Shown here piece after piece: positions 54,330-62,497 of a stretch of DNA of 64,000 bases (position 1 is the first letter of the stretch; every line of letters begins with the position of its first letter). The position numbers were made by a program, and so were the translations under genes. The stretch lies in the NCBI RefSeq assembly GCF_020055635.1, contig NZ_JAIPUT010000006.1:1-64000 (forward strand), given 5' to 3'. The notes beneath the pieces were generated by a model. It saw nothing but the letters and a program-made list of their open reading frames with translations. It searched no databases and was not told the DNA's origin. Source of the DNA: Marivita sp. GTDB taxonomy: Bacteria; Pseudomonadota; Alphaproteobacteria; Rhodobacterales; Rhodobacteraceae.

Positions 54330-54933
54330 CCACACAGTCCGTCGGCCGCAGTTCCTGGTGCTGGCCGAAAAGATGGCGGTCCTTCTGGCGCTCTGCGCCG
54401 GAGGGGCTGTCGCCCTCTTGGCGGTGCTCATCTTCATCGACATCATCGGCCGCGATTTCCTCGGCGTATCGGTACAGGGCACCGATGAAATCGGCGGTTA
54501 TGTCCTGGCTTTTGTCGGATCGTTGGGCATGGCGTTGACGCTGCTGCGGCGCGGGCATCCCCGGATCGATCTTTTCTTTCGGTTCTTTCCAAGGCTGGCC
54601 GGTGATGTCCTGCATGTGCTTGCGCAGGTCACGATCGCGGGTTTGGCCGTCTTCATGACATGGCACGCCTGGTCCGAGTTGCAGACCACCCTGCGGTTCG
54701 GCGCAATCACCAACACGCCGCTGCAAACCCCGCTCTGGGTGCCGCAGGCAATCTGGGTTTTCGGTACCGCGTTCTTCGGCATCACGGCCTGTCTGACCTC
54801 GGCACATGCCCTCTACCTGTTGGCGCGCCACAGGCCATCGGTTGCGCGGGTCTACGGCCCCGTGACGGTCGAGGAAGAGGTCAACCAATATGTCGGGGCC
54901 GATACGCAAGAGGGTGACGATGCTCGGAATTGA
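54322..54933 (+). CDS. dctQ: TRAP transporter small permease (TTG start)
   Basis: A 203-residue DctQ-family membrane protein with four helices (about residues 13-35, 52-70, 88-110 and 132-155). RDFLGVSVQGTDEIGGYVLAFVGSLGMALTLLRRGHPRIDLFF is typical. The TTG start lies inside the end of dctP, and the 3' end overlaps dctM by 14 bases, so all three TRAP genes are translationally linked. Confidence 0.9.
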   Translation: MSDHTVRRPQFLVLAEKMAVLLALCAGGAVALLAVLIFIDIIGRDFLGVSVQGTDEIGGYVLAFVGSLGMALTLLRRGHPRIDLFFRFFPRLAGDVLHVLAQVTIAGLAVFMTWHAWSELQTTLRFGAITNTPLQTPLWVPQAIWVFGTAFFGITACLTSAHALYLLARHRPSVARVYGPVTVEEEVNQYVGADTQEGDDARN

Positions 54934-56200
54934 AGGAGCGGCCATCGGGTTTGGCCTTTTGCTGTTCTTGCTGTTCATCGGGTTGCATATCGCAACCGCG
55001 CTTTTCGTCGTCGCCCTGACCGGCGCTTACCTGTTTTTCGGGGACGCGATGATCCGGCCCTTCGGCACGATGATGTGGGGCACACTGAACAACTTCTTGC
55101 TGGTGGCGATCCCGCTGTTCGTGCTGATGGGCGAAATCCTCGTGCGCGGCGGGGTGACGGAACGCATGTACAGCGCGCTGGCCGACTGGACCCGCCCGCT
55201 GCCGGGTGGCCTGTTGCACACCAATATCGCCGCCTCGACCGTGTTCGCGTCGATCTCCGGGTCGTCCGTCGCCACCGCGGCCACCATCGGCACGGTCGCC
55301 TTTCCCACCTTCCGCCGACAGAATTATGCGGAAAGCTGGGTTGCGGGCAGCGTCGCTTCGGGGGCCACGCTGGGTATCCTGATCCCGCCGTCGATCAACC
55401 TGATCATCTACGGTGCAATCACCAACACCTCGATCGGGGCCCTGTTCACGGCAGGCATCCTGCCCGGCATCGTGCTGGCCTCCTCCTTCATGGGCATCAT
55501 CATCGTCGCCTGCCTGTGGAACCCGGATATCGCGGGACGGCCACAGGCCATGGCACCTTGGCCAGAGCGGCGGCAACGCCTTGTCGATCTGGTGCCTCCG
55601 GTGGTGATCTTCCTGCTGGTCATGGGTTCGATCTACCTTGGCTTTGCCACACCCACCGAAGCCGCGGGCGTCGGTGTCATCGCGGCGCTTGGTCTGACGG
55701 CGTTTTACCGCACGCTCAACTGGCCTATGCTGCGCGAGGCCTTCCTGTCTTGCGTCACGACAACCGGCATGACCCTGCTCATCCTGATCGCGGCGTTCTA
55801 TCTGAACTTCATTCTGGGGGTTCTGGGCGTTCCGGCACAGGTGTCGGCCTTTGTCTCCTCCTTTGACGTGCAACCGGTGGTGATGATCCTGTTGTTGGTC
55901 TGTCTCTACATGGTGCTGGGCTGCTTTCTCGACGCGCTTGCCATGATGATCGCCACGATCCCCATCGTCCTGCCGATCGTTCTGCTGATCGGCTATGACA
56001 GCGTGTGGTTCGGAATTTTCCTCGTGCTGATGTGCGAACTTGCGCTGATCACGCCGCCCGTCGGAATGAACCTTTATGTCACGCAAAGCGTGCGCGGGCG
56101 CGGCAATGTCGGGACCGTCATCAAGGGCGTCCTGCCCTTCATCCTGTGCATCCTGTTCGTCGTGGCCCTGATCGCAGTCTTTCCGGACGTCCTGTTTTGA
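54920..56200 (+). CDS. dctM: TRAP transporter large permease
   Basis: A 426-residue DctM-family protein with about 11-12 helices that carries the substrate using the Na+ gradient. Signature segments include VAIPLFVLMGEILVRGGVTERMY, AASTVFASISGSSVATAATIGTVAFPTF and GATLGILIPPSINLIIYG, plus VTTTGMTLLILIAAFYLNFIL. ATG 54920 has AGAGGG upstream. Its TGA overlaps the TTG start of the racemase-fold gene, making the latter part of the operon. Confidence 0.94.
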   Translation: MLGIEGAAIGFGLLLFLLFIGLHIATALFVVALTGAYLFFGDAMIRPFGTMMWGTLNNFLLVAIPLFVLMGEILVRGGVTERMYSALADWTRPLPGGLLHTNIAASTVFASISGSSVATAATIGTVAFPTFRRQNYAESWVAGSVASGATLGILIPPSINLIIYGAITNTSIGALFTAGILPGIVLASSFMGIIIVACLWNPDIAGRPQAMAPWPERRQRLVDLVPPVVIFLLVMGSIYLGFATPTEAAGVGVIAALGLTAFYRTLNWPMLREAFLSCVTTTGMTLLILIAAFYLNFILGVLGVPAQVSAFVSSFDVQPVVMILLLVCLYMVLGCFLDALAMMIATIPIVLPIVLLIGYDSVWFGIFLVLMCELALITPPVGMNLYVTQSVRGRGNVGTVIKGVLPFILCILFVVALIAVFPDVLF

Positions 56201-56955
56201 CCAAGCCTCGAACCCGCATCCTTGTGGTCAATCCGAACATTTCGGACGCGGTCACAACCGCGTTTGTCGGGGCCATGGCGGGGGACGCGCCGGATCGGGT
56301 CGAGCTGACCGGTGTGACCGGCACGTTCGGCGCACAGATCGTGTCGATCGAAGCCGAGAACGTGGTCGCGGCCTTTTCCGCGCTGGAACTGGCCGCCAGA
56401 CACGCGCAGGGATTTGACGGGATCATCCTCGCGATCTCGTTTGATTCCGGTCTGAAGGCGTTGCAGTCGGTCCTGCCCGTTCCCGTCATCGGGATCACCC
56501 AGGCCACCCTGCAAGCCGCGTCACGGGGCGGGCGGCGCGTGGGAGTCGTCTTCTTCGGCGAGGCCAGTCGCCAGCTTTACGAGGATCTGACCGCGGGTTA
56601 CGGGATCACCCCGGTCGGATATCGCGCCATCAATTTCACCTCTGTCGACGATTATCTGCGACCCGAGTCCAGGGATGAGGCCGTCGCCGAGGCGATTGCA
56701 TCGCTTCAGGCCGCAGGGGCCGAAGCGATCGCCATCTACGGCACCGCGGTTGCCGGCATCGCAGCGCGGCTGCAACCCCGTTCGGACCTGCCGCTCTTTG
56801 ATGGCCTTTGCGCGTTGGACTCCTGTGTGGCCCAGATCGAACAGGGGGCAGGAACCGGGAGCCTGCAAAGGCAACCCGTCGGCCCGTCACGGAACCTGTC
56901 GCGCGAATTGACCGACCTGATTGCCGGCACATACCTGCCGGGAAGGACCTGCTGA
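56197..56955 (+). CDS. Asp/Glu/hydantoin racemase-fold protein without catalytic cysteines (TTG start)
   Basis: A 252-residue protein of the hydantoin racemase branch (ILVVNPNISDAVTTAFVGAM at the start). In active racemases two cysteines sit in ACFDDPGL-like and GCAGM-like motifs. Here the first reads ILAISFDSGL (Ser81) and the second IAIYGTAVAG (Thr183). Both catalytic cysteines are therefore replaced, and racemisation by the known mechanism is unlikely. The TTG start overlaps the dctM stop (TTGA). It may be a binding protein, a lyase or a changed enzyme acting on the TRAP substrate. Confidence 0.87.
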   Translation: MTKPRTRILVVNPNISDAVTTAFVGAMAGDAPDRVELTGVTGTFGAQIVSIEAENVVAAFSALELAARHAQGFDGIILAISFDSGLKALQSVLPVPVIGITQATLQAASRGGRRVGVVFFGEASRQLYEDLTAGYGITPVGYRAINFTSVDDYLRPESRDEAVAEAIASLQAAGAEAIAIYGTAVAGIAARLQPRSDLPLFDGLCALDSCVAQIEQGAGTGSLQRQPVGPSRNLSRELTDLIAGTYLPGRTC

Positions 56956-56984
56956 CCGAACGCGCCCGACCATGTCTCGAAGGA

Positions 56985-58259
56985 TCAGACGATCCCGCCA
57001 CCGGCGCCTGTGACCTCTGGACGCTCTTGCGCAACCCGTTGCCGGTATCCGCTGGCCCGGAAGGTGGCGACCGGGTCGATCGCGGCCCCCTGGTCTGCGC
57101 GCGCCATGGCAAGAATCGGTTCGACATCGGTGCGGAACGCCGTCTTGAGCGTCGTCGTGGCCATCAGTGCGTCATTGGCGTCCTGGTAGCCTGCCAATGC
57201 CTGCCGATCCACCAGAAGCGCCTGCGCATAGGCACGCTGCACCTCCATGGCCGAGACCATCAGGCTTTCCATCGGATCGGTCACGTTATGGCTCTGGTCC
57301 AGCATGTGAGCCGGTCGGAAATCCGGATTGCCCTCGGCGATGGCCAGCTCGTTGAAGACGAGAAACAGGCGGTAGGGATCGATGCACCCGGTATCGAGGT
57401 CATCATCGCCATACTTGCTGTCGTTGAAATGAAAACCGCCCAGCTTGCCGGCCCGGATCAGGCGGGCGACGATCATCTCGATATTCACGTTCGGCGCGTG
57501 ATGCCCCAGGTCGACCAGGCAGAATGCCTTGGCTCCCAGATGCTGGGCTATCATCAGGTTGCTGCCCCAATCCTGAACGACCGTCGAATAGAACGCGGGC
57601 TCGAACATCTTGTGTTCGGTGAACAACCGCCAATCGTCGGGCAAACCGGCATAGACCTGCTCCATCGCGTCCAGGTAGCGGTCGAACTGCCGTGTCAGGT
57701 CGGTCTGGCCGGGAAAGTTCGATCCGTCCCCGACCCAGACGGTCAGCGCCTTCGACCCGATCGCCTGACCGATCTCGATACATTCGAGGTTATGGGCAAC
57801 CGCCTGCTGGCGCACCGCGGCGTCGGTATGGGACAACGATCCGAACTTGTAGCTGAGCTTTTGGTCGGGCTGATCCTGGAACGTGTTCGAATTCATCGCG
57901 TCAAAGCCAAGGCCGACCTCGCCTGCCTTGTCGCGCAGCGCTCGCGGGTCGGTCTTGTCCCACGGGATGTGCAGCGACACGTTCGGCGTGGCGGCGGTCA
58001 CCTGGTGGATGACGCCGCAATCCGACAGCTTGTCGAAGATGTCGCGGGGCTCGCCCTTGCCCGGGAACCTCGCAAAACGCGTGCCCCCCGTCCCGACACC
58101 CCAGGACGGAATGGCGACGCCATAGGCCGCAACCTTGCGCTTTATGTCGTCGATGGCGATGCCGCGCCGGTCAAGCTGGTCTCCCAGCGCCTCGTACTCC
58201 GAGGCCAGCGTTTTTCCCCGGCCTGCGTTTTCGGACGCGATCAGGTCCGTGTCGATCAT
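56985..58259 (-). CDS. rhaI: L-rhamnose isomerase, rhizobial type
   Basis: Converts L-rhamnose to L-rhamnulose in the cytoplasm. The 424-residue protein belongs to the rhizobial RhaI group of xylose-isomerase-fold enzymes. Metal- and substrate-binding segments are visible: LTVWVGDGSNFPGQ, LFTEHKMFEPAFYSTVVQDWGSN, LVDLGHHAPNVNIE and GGFHFNDSKYGDDDLDTG. ATG 58259 follows the rhaD stop by 32 bases; an in-frame ATG 15 bases upstream is less likely. It is the second gene of the rhaD-rhaI operon. Confidence 0.94.
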   Translation of the reverse strand: MIDTDLIASENAGRGKTLASEYEALGDQLDRRGIAIDDIKRKVAAYGVAIPSWGVGTGGTRFARFPGKGEPRDIFDKLSDCGVIHQVTAATPNVSLHIPWDKTDPRALRDKAGEVGLGFDAMNSNTFQDQPDQKLSYKFGSLSHTDAAVRQQAVAHNLECIEIGQAIGSKALTVWVGDGSNFPGQTDLTRQFDRYLDAMEQVYAGLPDDWRLFTEHKMFEPAFYSTVVQDWGSNLMIAQHLGAKAFCLVDLGHHAPNVNIEMIVARLIRAGKLGGFHFNDSKYGDDDLDTGCIDPYRLFLVFNELAIAEGNPDFRPAHMLDQSHNVTDPMESLMVSAMEVQRAYAQALLVDRQALAGYQDANDALMATTTLKTAFRTDVEPILAMARADQGAAIDPVATFRASGYRQRVAQERPEVTGAGGGIV

Positions 58260-58291
58260 GGTTCCTCCCTGCAAGCCCGTGGCCCGCCCTG

Positions 58292-60391
58292 TCAGCGTGT
58301 GAACGCATCCTTGTTTCCTGCATCCACGTTGATGATGTTGCCGGTGGATTTGGCGGATTTGTCCGATGCCAGGAAATACGCCGCCTCGGCGATGTCTTCG
58401 GGATAGACCGACCGCTTGAGCAGGGACCGCTCGCGATACATTTCTTCCAGCCCTTCCTTGTCAGTGCCGTAGGTCGCGGCGCGCTGGTCCAGCCATTCGC
58501 CCGACCAGATGCGCGACCCGCGCAGCACGGCGTCCGGATTGACCACGTTCACCCGGATGCCATGCGCCGCGCCCTCAAGGGCCAGACACCGCGCAAGGTG
58601 CAATTCGCTGGCCTTGGCGGTGCAATAGGCCGCCGCATTGGGCGACGCCGCAAGCGCGTTCTTCGAGCCGATGAAGACCACCGATCCACCGATGCCCTGC
58701 CGCTGCAACAGCCGGAAAGCCTCGCGAGAGGCCAGGAAATAGCCCGTGGACAGGATCGCCATGTTCCTGTTCCACATCTCGAGGGACGTCTGCTCGATCG
58801 GGGCCGATGACGCGATGCCGGCATTGGACACGAGAATGTCCAGACCGCCGAACTCGCGCGCGGCCTCGGAATAGGCCCGGATCACGGCGTCTTCATCGGT
58901 CACATCCATTGCGGTGGCGCGCACGACATCGCCGGAAAACCGCGCGGCCAGTTTCTTGCATGTCGCGTCTGCCGCAGCCGCGTCGATATCGGCCAGAACC
59001 ACGCAGGCACCCTCTTCGAGAAACCGTTCGGCTGTCGCCGCTCCGATGCCACCGGCGCCGCCCGTGACCACGGCAATGCGCCCTGCCAGCGATTTCGGTT
59101 TCGGCATGCGTTGCAGCTTGGCCTCTTCCAGAAGCCAGTATTCGATGTCGAACGCCTCCTGCTCGGGCAACCCCCGATAGGCGCTCACCGCATCGGCTCC
59201 GCGCATCACGTTGATGGCGTTGACGTAGAATTCCGCCGAAATGCGCGCCGTGGCCTTGTCCTTGGCAAAGGTGATCATCCCCACGCCGGGCACAAGGTAG
59301 ACGACCGCGTTCGGGTCGCGGATGGCCGGGCTGTCGGCGTGTTTGCAGCGGTCGTAATAGGCGGCGTATTCATCGCGGTACGCTTCGATACTTGCCCTCA
59401 GACCGTCAAGAAGAGCCTCCACATCCGGCTTGGCGGGATCGAAATTCACCACGAGCGGCCGGATCTTGGTGCGCAGGAAATGGTCGGGACAGGAGGTGCC
59501 CAGCGCGGCGAGCCGCTCCATGTCGCGGGCATTCACGAATTCCAGCACCTCGGGCGCGTCGGTGAAATGGCCGACCATGTGCTGCTTTCCGGCCACGAAG
59601 CCCCGGATCGCGGGCATCAGGCTTGATGCCACCTCGGCGCGGGCCGCCGGATCGAGGCTCTGGTGGATCGCCCCTCCAAACGCGGGTGTGTCGCCGGTCC
59701 TGTCCTCGAACCACGCCATCGCGCGATTGATGACGTCAAGGGTCAACGCGTAACAGTCCTCGGCATCGTCGGCCCAGGTGAACAGGCCGTGGCTTTCCAG
59801 AACCACCCCCTTAGCCGACGGATTGTCCTTGCAGAAGCGTTCCAGCCAGAGACCAAGCTCGTAGCCCGGCCGCTTCCACGGCAGCCAGCCGATCTCGTCA
59901 CCGAAAATCTCGTGGGTGAGCGCCTTTGACTCGGCCGACGCCGCGATGGCGATGATTGCGTCGGGATGCATGTGATCGACGTGTTTCTTCGGGACATAGG
60001 CGTGCAAGGGCGTGTCGATCGACGCCGCGCGCGGATTCAGATTGAAGGTGCAATGCGGCAGGTATCCGACCATTTCGTCTTCATGGTCCGGACCGCGATA
60101 GACATCCCTGAGCGCGCGCAGCTTGTCCATGTAGAGCGTCGCGAAACCGTCCATCCTGATCGACCCGACATCGCCCCCCGAGCCCTTCACCCAGAGAACC
60201 TCGACTGTCTCGCCGGTCAGGGGATCGGTCTCCATCACTTTGGCCGAGGTGTTGCCGCCGCCGTAATTGGTGATTCTCTTGTCAGAGCCGAGGAGATTGG
60301 AGCGATACAGCAGTTTTTCCGCTTCGCCCATCGTCGCGGCTTTGCCGTTATCCCAAAGATTTTCTAGGTGATTTTCGACACGCGTCAGCAT
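58292..60391 (-). CDS. rhaD: Bifunctional rhamnulose-1-phosphate aldolase / alcohol dehydrogenase
   Basis: Cleaves rhamnulose 1-phosphate to dihydroxyacetone phosphate and lactaldehyde and oxidises or reduces the aldehyde. The 699-residue fusion has an N-terminal class II aldolase domain (HVDHMHPDAIIAIAAS metal motif, residues about 135-150) and a C-terminal short-chain dehydrogenase (VVTGGAGGIGAATAERFLEEG; active-site YCTAK). This fusion is the family norm. GGGAGG precedes the ATG. It is transcribed away from the regulator across a long palindrome. Confidence 0.95.
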   Translation of the reverse strand: MLTRVENHLENLWDNGKAATMGEAEKLLYRSNLLGSDKRITNYGGGNTSAKVMETDPLTGETVEVLWVKGSGGDVGSIRMDGFATLYMDKLRALRDVYRGPDHEDEMVGYLPHCTFNLNPRAASIDTPLHAYVPKKHVDHMHPDAIIAIAASAESKALTHEIFGDEIGWLPWKRPGYELGLWLERFCKDNPSAKGVVLESHGLFTWADDAEDCYALTLDVINRAMAWFEDRTGDTPAFGGAIHQSLDPAARAEVASSLMPAIRGFVAGKQHMVGHFTDAPEVLEFVNARDMERLAALGTSCPDHFLRTKIRPLVVNFDPAKPDVEALLDGLRASIEAYRDEYAAYYDRCKHADSPAIRDPNAVVYLVPGVGMITFAKDKATARISAEFYVNAINVMRGADAVSAYRGLPEQEAFDIEYWLLEEAKLQRMPKPKSLAGRIAVVTGGAGGIGAATAERFLEEGACVVLADIDAAAADATCKKLAARFSGDVVRATAMDVTDEDAVIRAYSEAAREFGGLDILVSNAGIASSAPIEQTSLEMWNRNMAILSTGYFLASREAFRLLQRQGIGGSVVFIGSKNALAASPNAAAYCTAKASELHLARCLALEGAAHGIRVNVVNPDAVLRGSRIWSGEWLDQRAATYGTDKEGLEEMYRERSLLKRSVYPEDIAEAAYFLASDKSAKSTGNIINVDAGNKDAFTR

Positions 60392-60462
60392 TGTCGTCCT
60401 CCCGACAGCTTGGCCCGGTGGGGCATGATCTCAGCCGCCAAACTGTTCGGGGCGGCGGGGCT

Positions 60463-60535
60463 TGTCAATCAGTTTCGATCATAACCCGTCATGTTGCACC
60501 GCAGCATGACGGGTTATGACTTTTTTTGATTGACA
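60463..60535. promoter_or_regulatory. Two-part palindrome, probable operator of the rhamnose divergon
   Basis: An inner inverted repeat at 60479-60519 has 19-base arms with a single mismatch (60494/60504) around a 3-base centre; the outer 15 bases of the arms are perfect (TCATAACCCGTCATG). Nine-base outer arms TGTCAATCA (60463-60471) and TGATTGACA (60527-60535) share exactly the same centre, at 60499. Each outer arm contains an outward-facing TTGACA hexamer, a possible -35 for the rhaD or regulator promoter. It lies between the rhaD start and the DeoR-type regulator. Confidence 0.8.
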
Positions 60536-60577
60536 GGCTGCGAGATTAATTCATCCTCGGCCATCAAGGAGGACGGC

Positions 60578-61372
60578 ATGCACGAGTCGGAGCGCCACAG
60601 GGTCATTCTATCGGCGGTTCAAGAGCGCCCGGTTGCGACCGTGACCGAACTGGTCGCGCTGACCGGGGCGTCCGAAGCGACGATCCGGCGCGATATCGCC
60701 ACGCTGCATGTCCAGAACCGTTTGCGCCGGGTCCGTGGCGGGGCCGAGGCGCTTGCCCCACCGCCGCTGCCCGGTCTGGCCGGTCGGCCGTTTTCGGTCA
60801 ACGAAGCGATCAACATAGAGCAGAAGCAGGCCATCGCGCGCGAAGCCGCTGCATTGTGCAAGAGCGGCGAGCCGATCATCATCAACGGCGGGACCACGAC
60901 CTTCCAGATGGTGCATCCGCTGGTCAGCCAGCAGCTGACGATCATGACCAACAGCTTTCCCATCGCCGAACATCTGCTCAAGCACAGCAAGAACACCGTT
61001 CTGCTGCCGGGGGGCGCGCTTTACCGCGAGCAGAACATCATCCTGAGTCCGTTCGACAATGACATGACCCGGCATTTCTATGCCAAACGCATGTTCATGG
61101 GGGCGCATGGCATCGGGTCGGTGGGCCTGATGGAATCCGACCCGCTTCTGATCCAGGCCGAGGAAAAACTCATCGGGCGCGCGGACGAACTTGTCGTACT
61201 GGTCGACAGCTCGAAATTCGCCAATCGCTCCAGCCTCGTCCTGTGTGCGCTTGACCGCATCCACACTCTGATCACGGATGACGGCATCGACGACAAGACG
61301 GCCAGGATGCTCGAGACCGCGGACATCACTCTCATCGTCGCGCAGACCAGCGCGGCAAAACGAACCGGTTAG
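60578..61372 (+). CDS. rhaR: DeoR family transcriptional regulator of rhamnose genes
   Basis: A 264-residue regulator with an N-terminal DeoR helix-turn-helix (HRVILSAVQERPVATVTELVALTGASEATIRRDIATLHVQNRLRRVRGGAEAL) and a sugar-phosphate-sensing DeoRC domain (IINGGTTTFQMVHPL...). The frame is open from 60530, but AAGGAGGA lies directly before ATG 60578. Its place between rhaDI and rhaST matches RhaR of rhizobial rhamnose loci. It probably represses both directions through the palindrome at 60.5 kb. Confidence 0.92.
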   Translation: MHESERHRVILSAVQERPVATVTELVALTGASEATIRRDIATLHVQNRLRRVRGGAEALAPPPLPGLAGRPFSVNEAINIEQKQAIAREAAALCKSGEPIIINGGTTTFQMVHPLVSQQLTIMTNSFPIAEHLLKHSKNTVLLPGGALYREQNIILSPFDNDMTRHFYAKRMFMGAHGIGSVGLMESDPLLIQAEEKLIGRADELVVLVDSSKFANRSSLVLCALDRIHTLITDDGIDDKTARMLETADITLIVAQTSAAKRTG

Positions 61373-61424
61373 CGCCACAGCACTGACCGCACGGCAACCA
61401 TCGCTCATTCAGGGAGGAACAACC

Positions 61425-62426
61425 ATGAGCTTGACAAGAAGACTGTTCGGAGGAACCGCACTGGCCGCGCTTGCACTCAGCGGCAGCATGGCAGCAGCGC
61501 AGGACGATCCGGTGCGCATCGCGCTCGTGGTCAAAGCGCTTGGCATCGGCTTTTTCGAAGCGGCGGCAGAAGGCGCCGAGCAAGCGGCGGAAGACCTGGG
61601 AAATGTCGAGATCATCTATACCGGGCCGACCGACACGACAGCTGAAGGCCAGATCGAGGTGATCAATTCGCTGATCGCCCAGCAGGTCGACGCCATCGCC
61701 GTTTCGGCCAACGACACCGATGCCCTCGTTCCGACACTCAAGCGCGCGATGGACCGCGGGATCACCGTCATCAGCTGGGATTCCGGCGTCGCTGCCGAAG
61801 GCCGCGAACTGCACCTGAACCCGTCCTCCAATTCGCTGATCGGCAACATGATCATCAAGCTGGCAGCCGACGAACTGCCCGATGGCGGACAGGTCGCGCT
61901 GCTGTCGGCAACCACCACGTCGACGAACCAGAACACCTGGATCGACGAGATGAACAAGGTGATGGGCAACTATCCCGGTATCGAGGTGGTGGCGACGGTC
62001 TATGGCGACGACCTTGCCGACAAGTCCTACCGCGAGGCACAGGGCCTGATGCAATCCTATCCGGATCTCGACGCGATCATCGCGCCCACGTCCGTGGGCA
62101 TCGTCGCGGCGGCGCGGGCGGTCGAGGATGCGGGCAAGATCGGTGAGGTCAACGTGACCGGGCTTGGTCTGCCGTCCGAGATGGCAGGCGCCATCGAATC
62201 CGGTGCCTCCAAGTCCTTCGCGATCTGGAATCCGATCGACCTTGGCTATTCGGCAGCATATCTCGCGCATCAGCTGGCGACCGACCAGGCCGAGGCCGGT
62301 CCGGGCGCAACCATCCCGATGGGCCGCATGGGATCGCTGACGCTGGACGAAAACAGCGAAGGCGCGATGGCGGACCCCTTTGTCTATGACGCGTCCAACA
62401 TCGACGACTTCAAGGACATCTTCTGA
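61425..62426 (+). CDS. rhaS: Rhamnose ABC transporter substrate-binding protein
   Basis: A 333-residue periplasmic sugar-binding protein (peripla_BP_4 type) with a signal peptide (MSLTRRLFGGTALAALALSGSMAAA|Q). Conserved regions are VRIALVVKALGIGFFEAAAEGAEQAAEDLG, AIAVSANDTDALVPTLKRAMDRGITVISWDSGV and AIIAPTSVGIVAAARAVEDAG. GGGAGG precedes the ATG. The sugar is inferred as rhamnose from the gene order rhaR-rhaS-rhaT next to rhaD-rhaI. Confidence 0.92.
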   Translation: MSLTRRLFGGTALAALALSGSMAAAQDDPVRIALVVKALGIGFFEAAAEGAEQAAEDLGNVEIIYTGPTDTTAEGQIEVINSLIAQQVDAIAVSANDTDALVPTLKRAMDRGITVISWDSGVAAEGRELHLNPSSNSLIGNMIIKLAADELPDGGQVALLSATTTSTNQNTWIDEMNKVMGNYPGIEVVATVYGDDLADKSYREAQGLMQSYPDLDAIIAPTSVGIVAAARAVEDAGKIGEVNVTGLGLPSEMAGAIESGASKSFAIWNPIDLGYSAAYLAHQLATDQAEAGPGATIPMGRMGSLTLDENSEGAMADPFVYDASNIDDFKDIF

Positions 62427-62497
62427 TCTTCCATCTGCTTCCGGTCCCGACGCGATCTCCGCGCTGGGGCCGGCATTTCCAGACCACCGAGGTCACA

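Noticed and set aside
56808-58406. 532-codon plus-strand open frame opposite rhaI
   Set aside because: Antisense shadow of rhaI, which has full family motifs.
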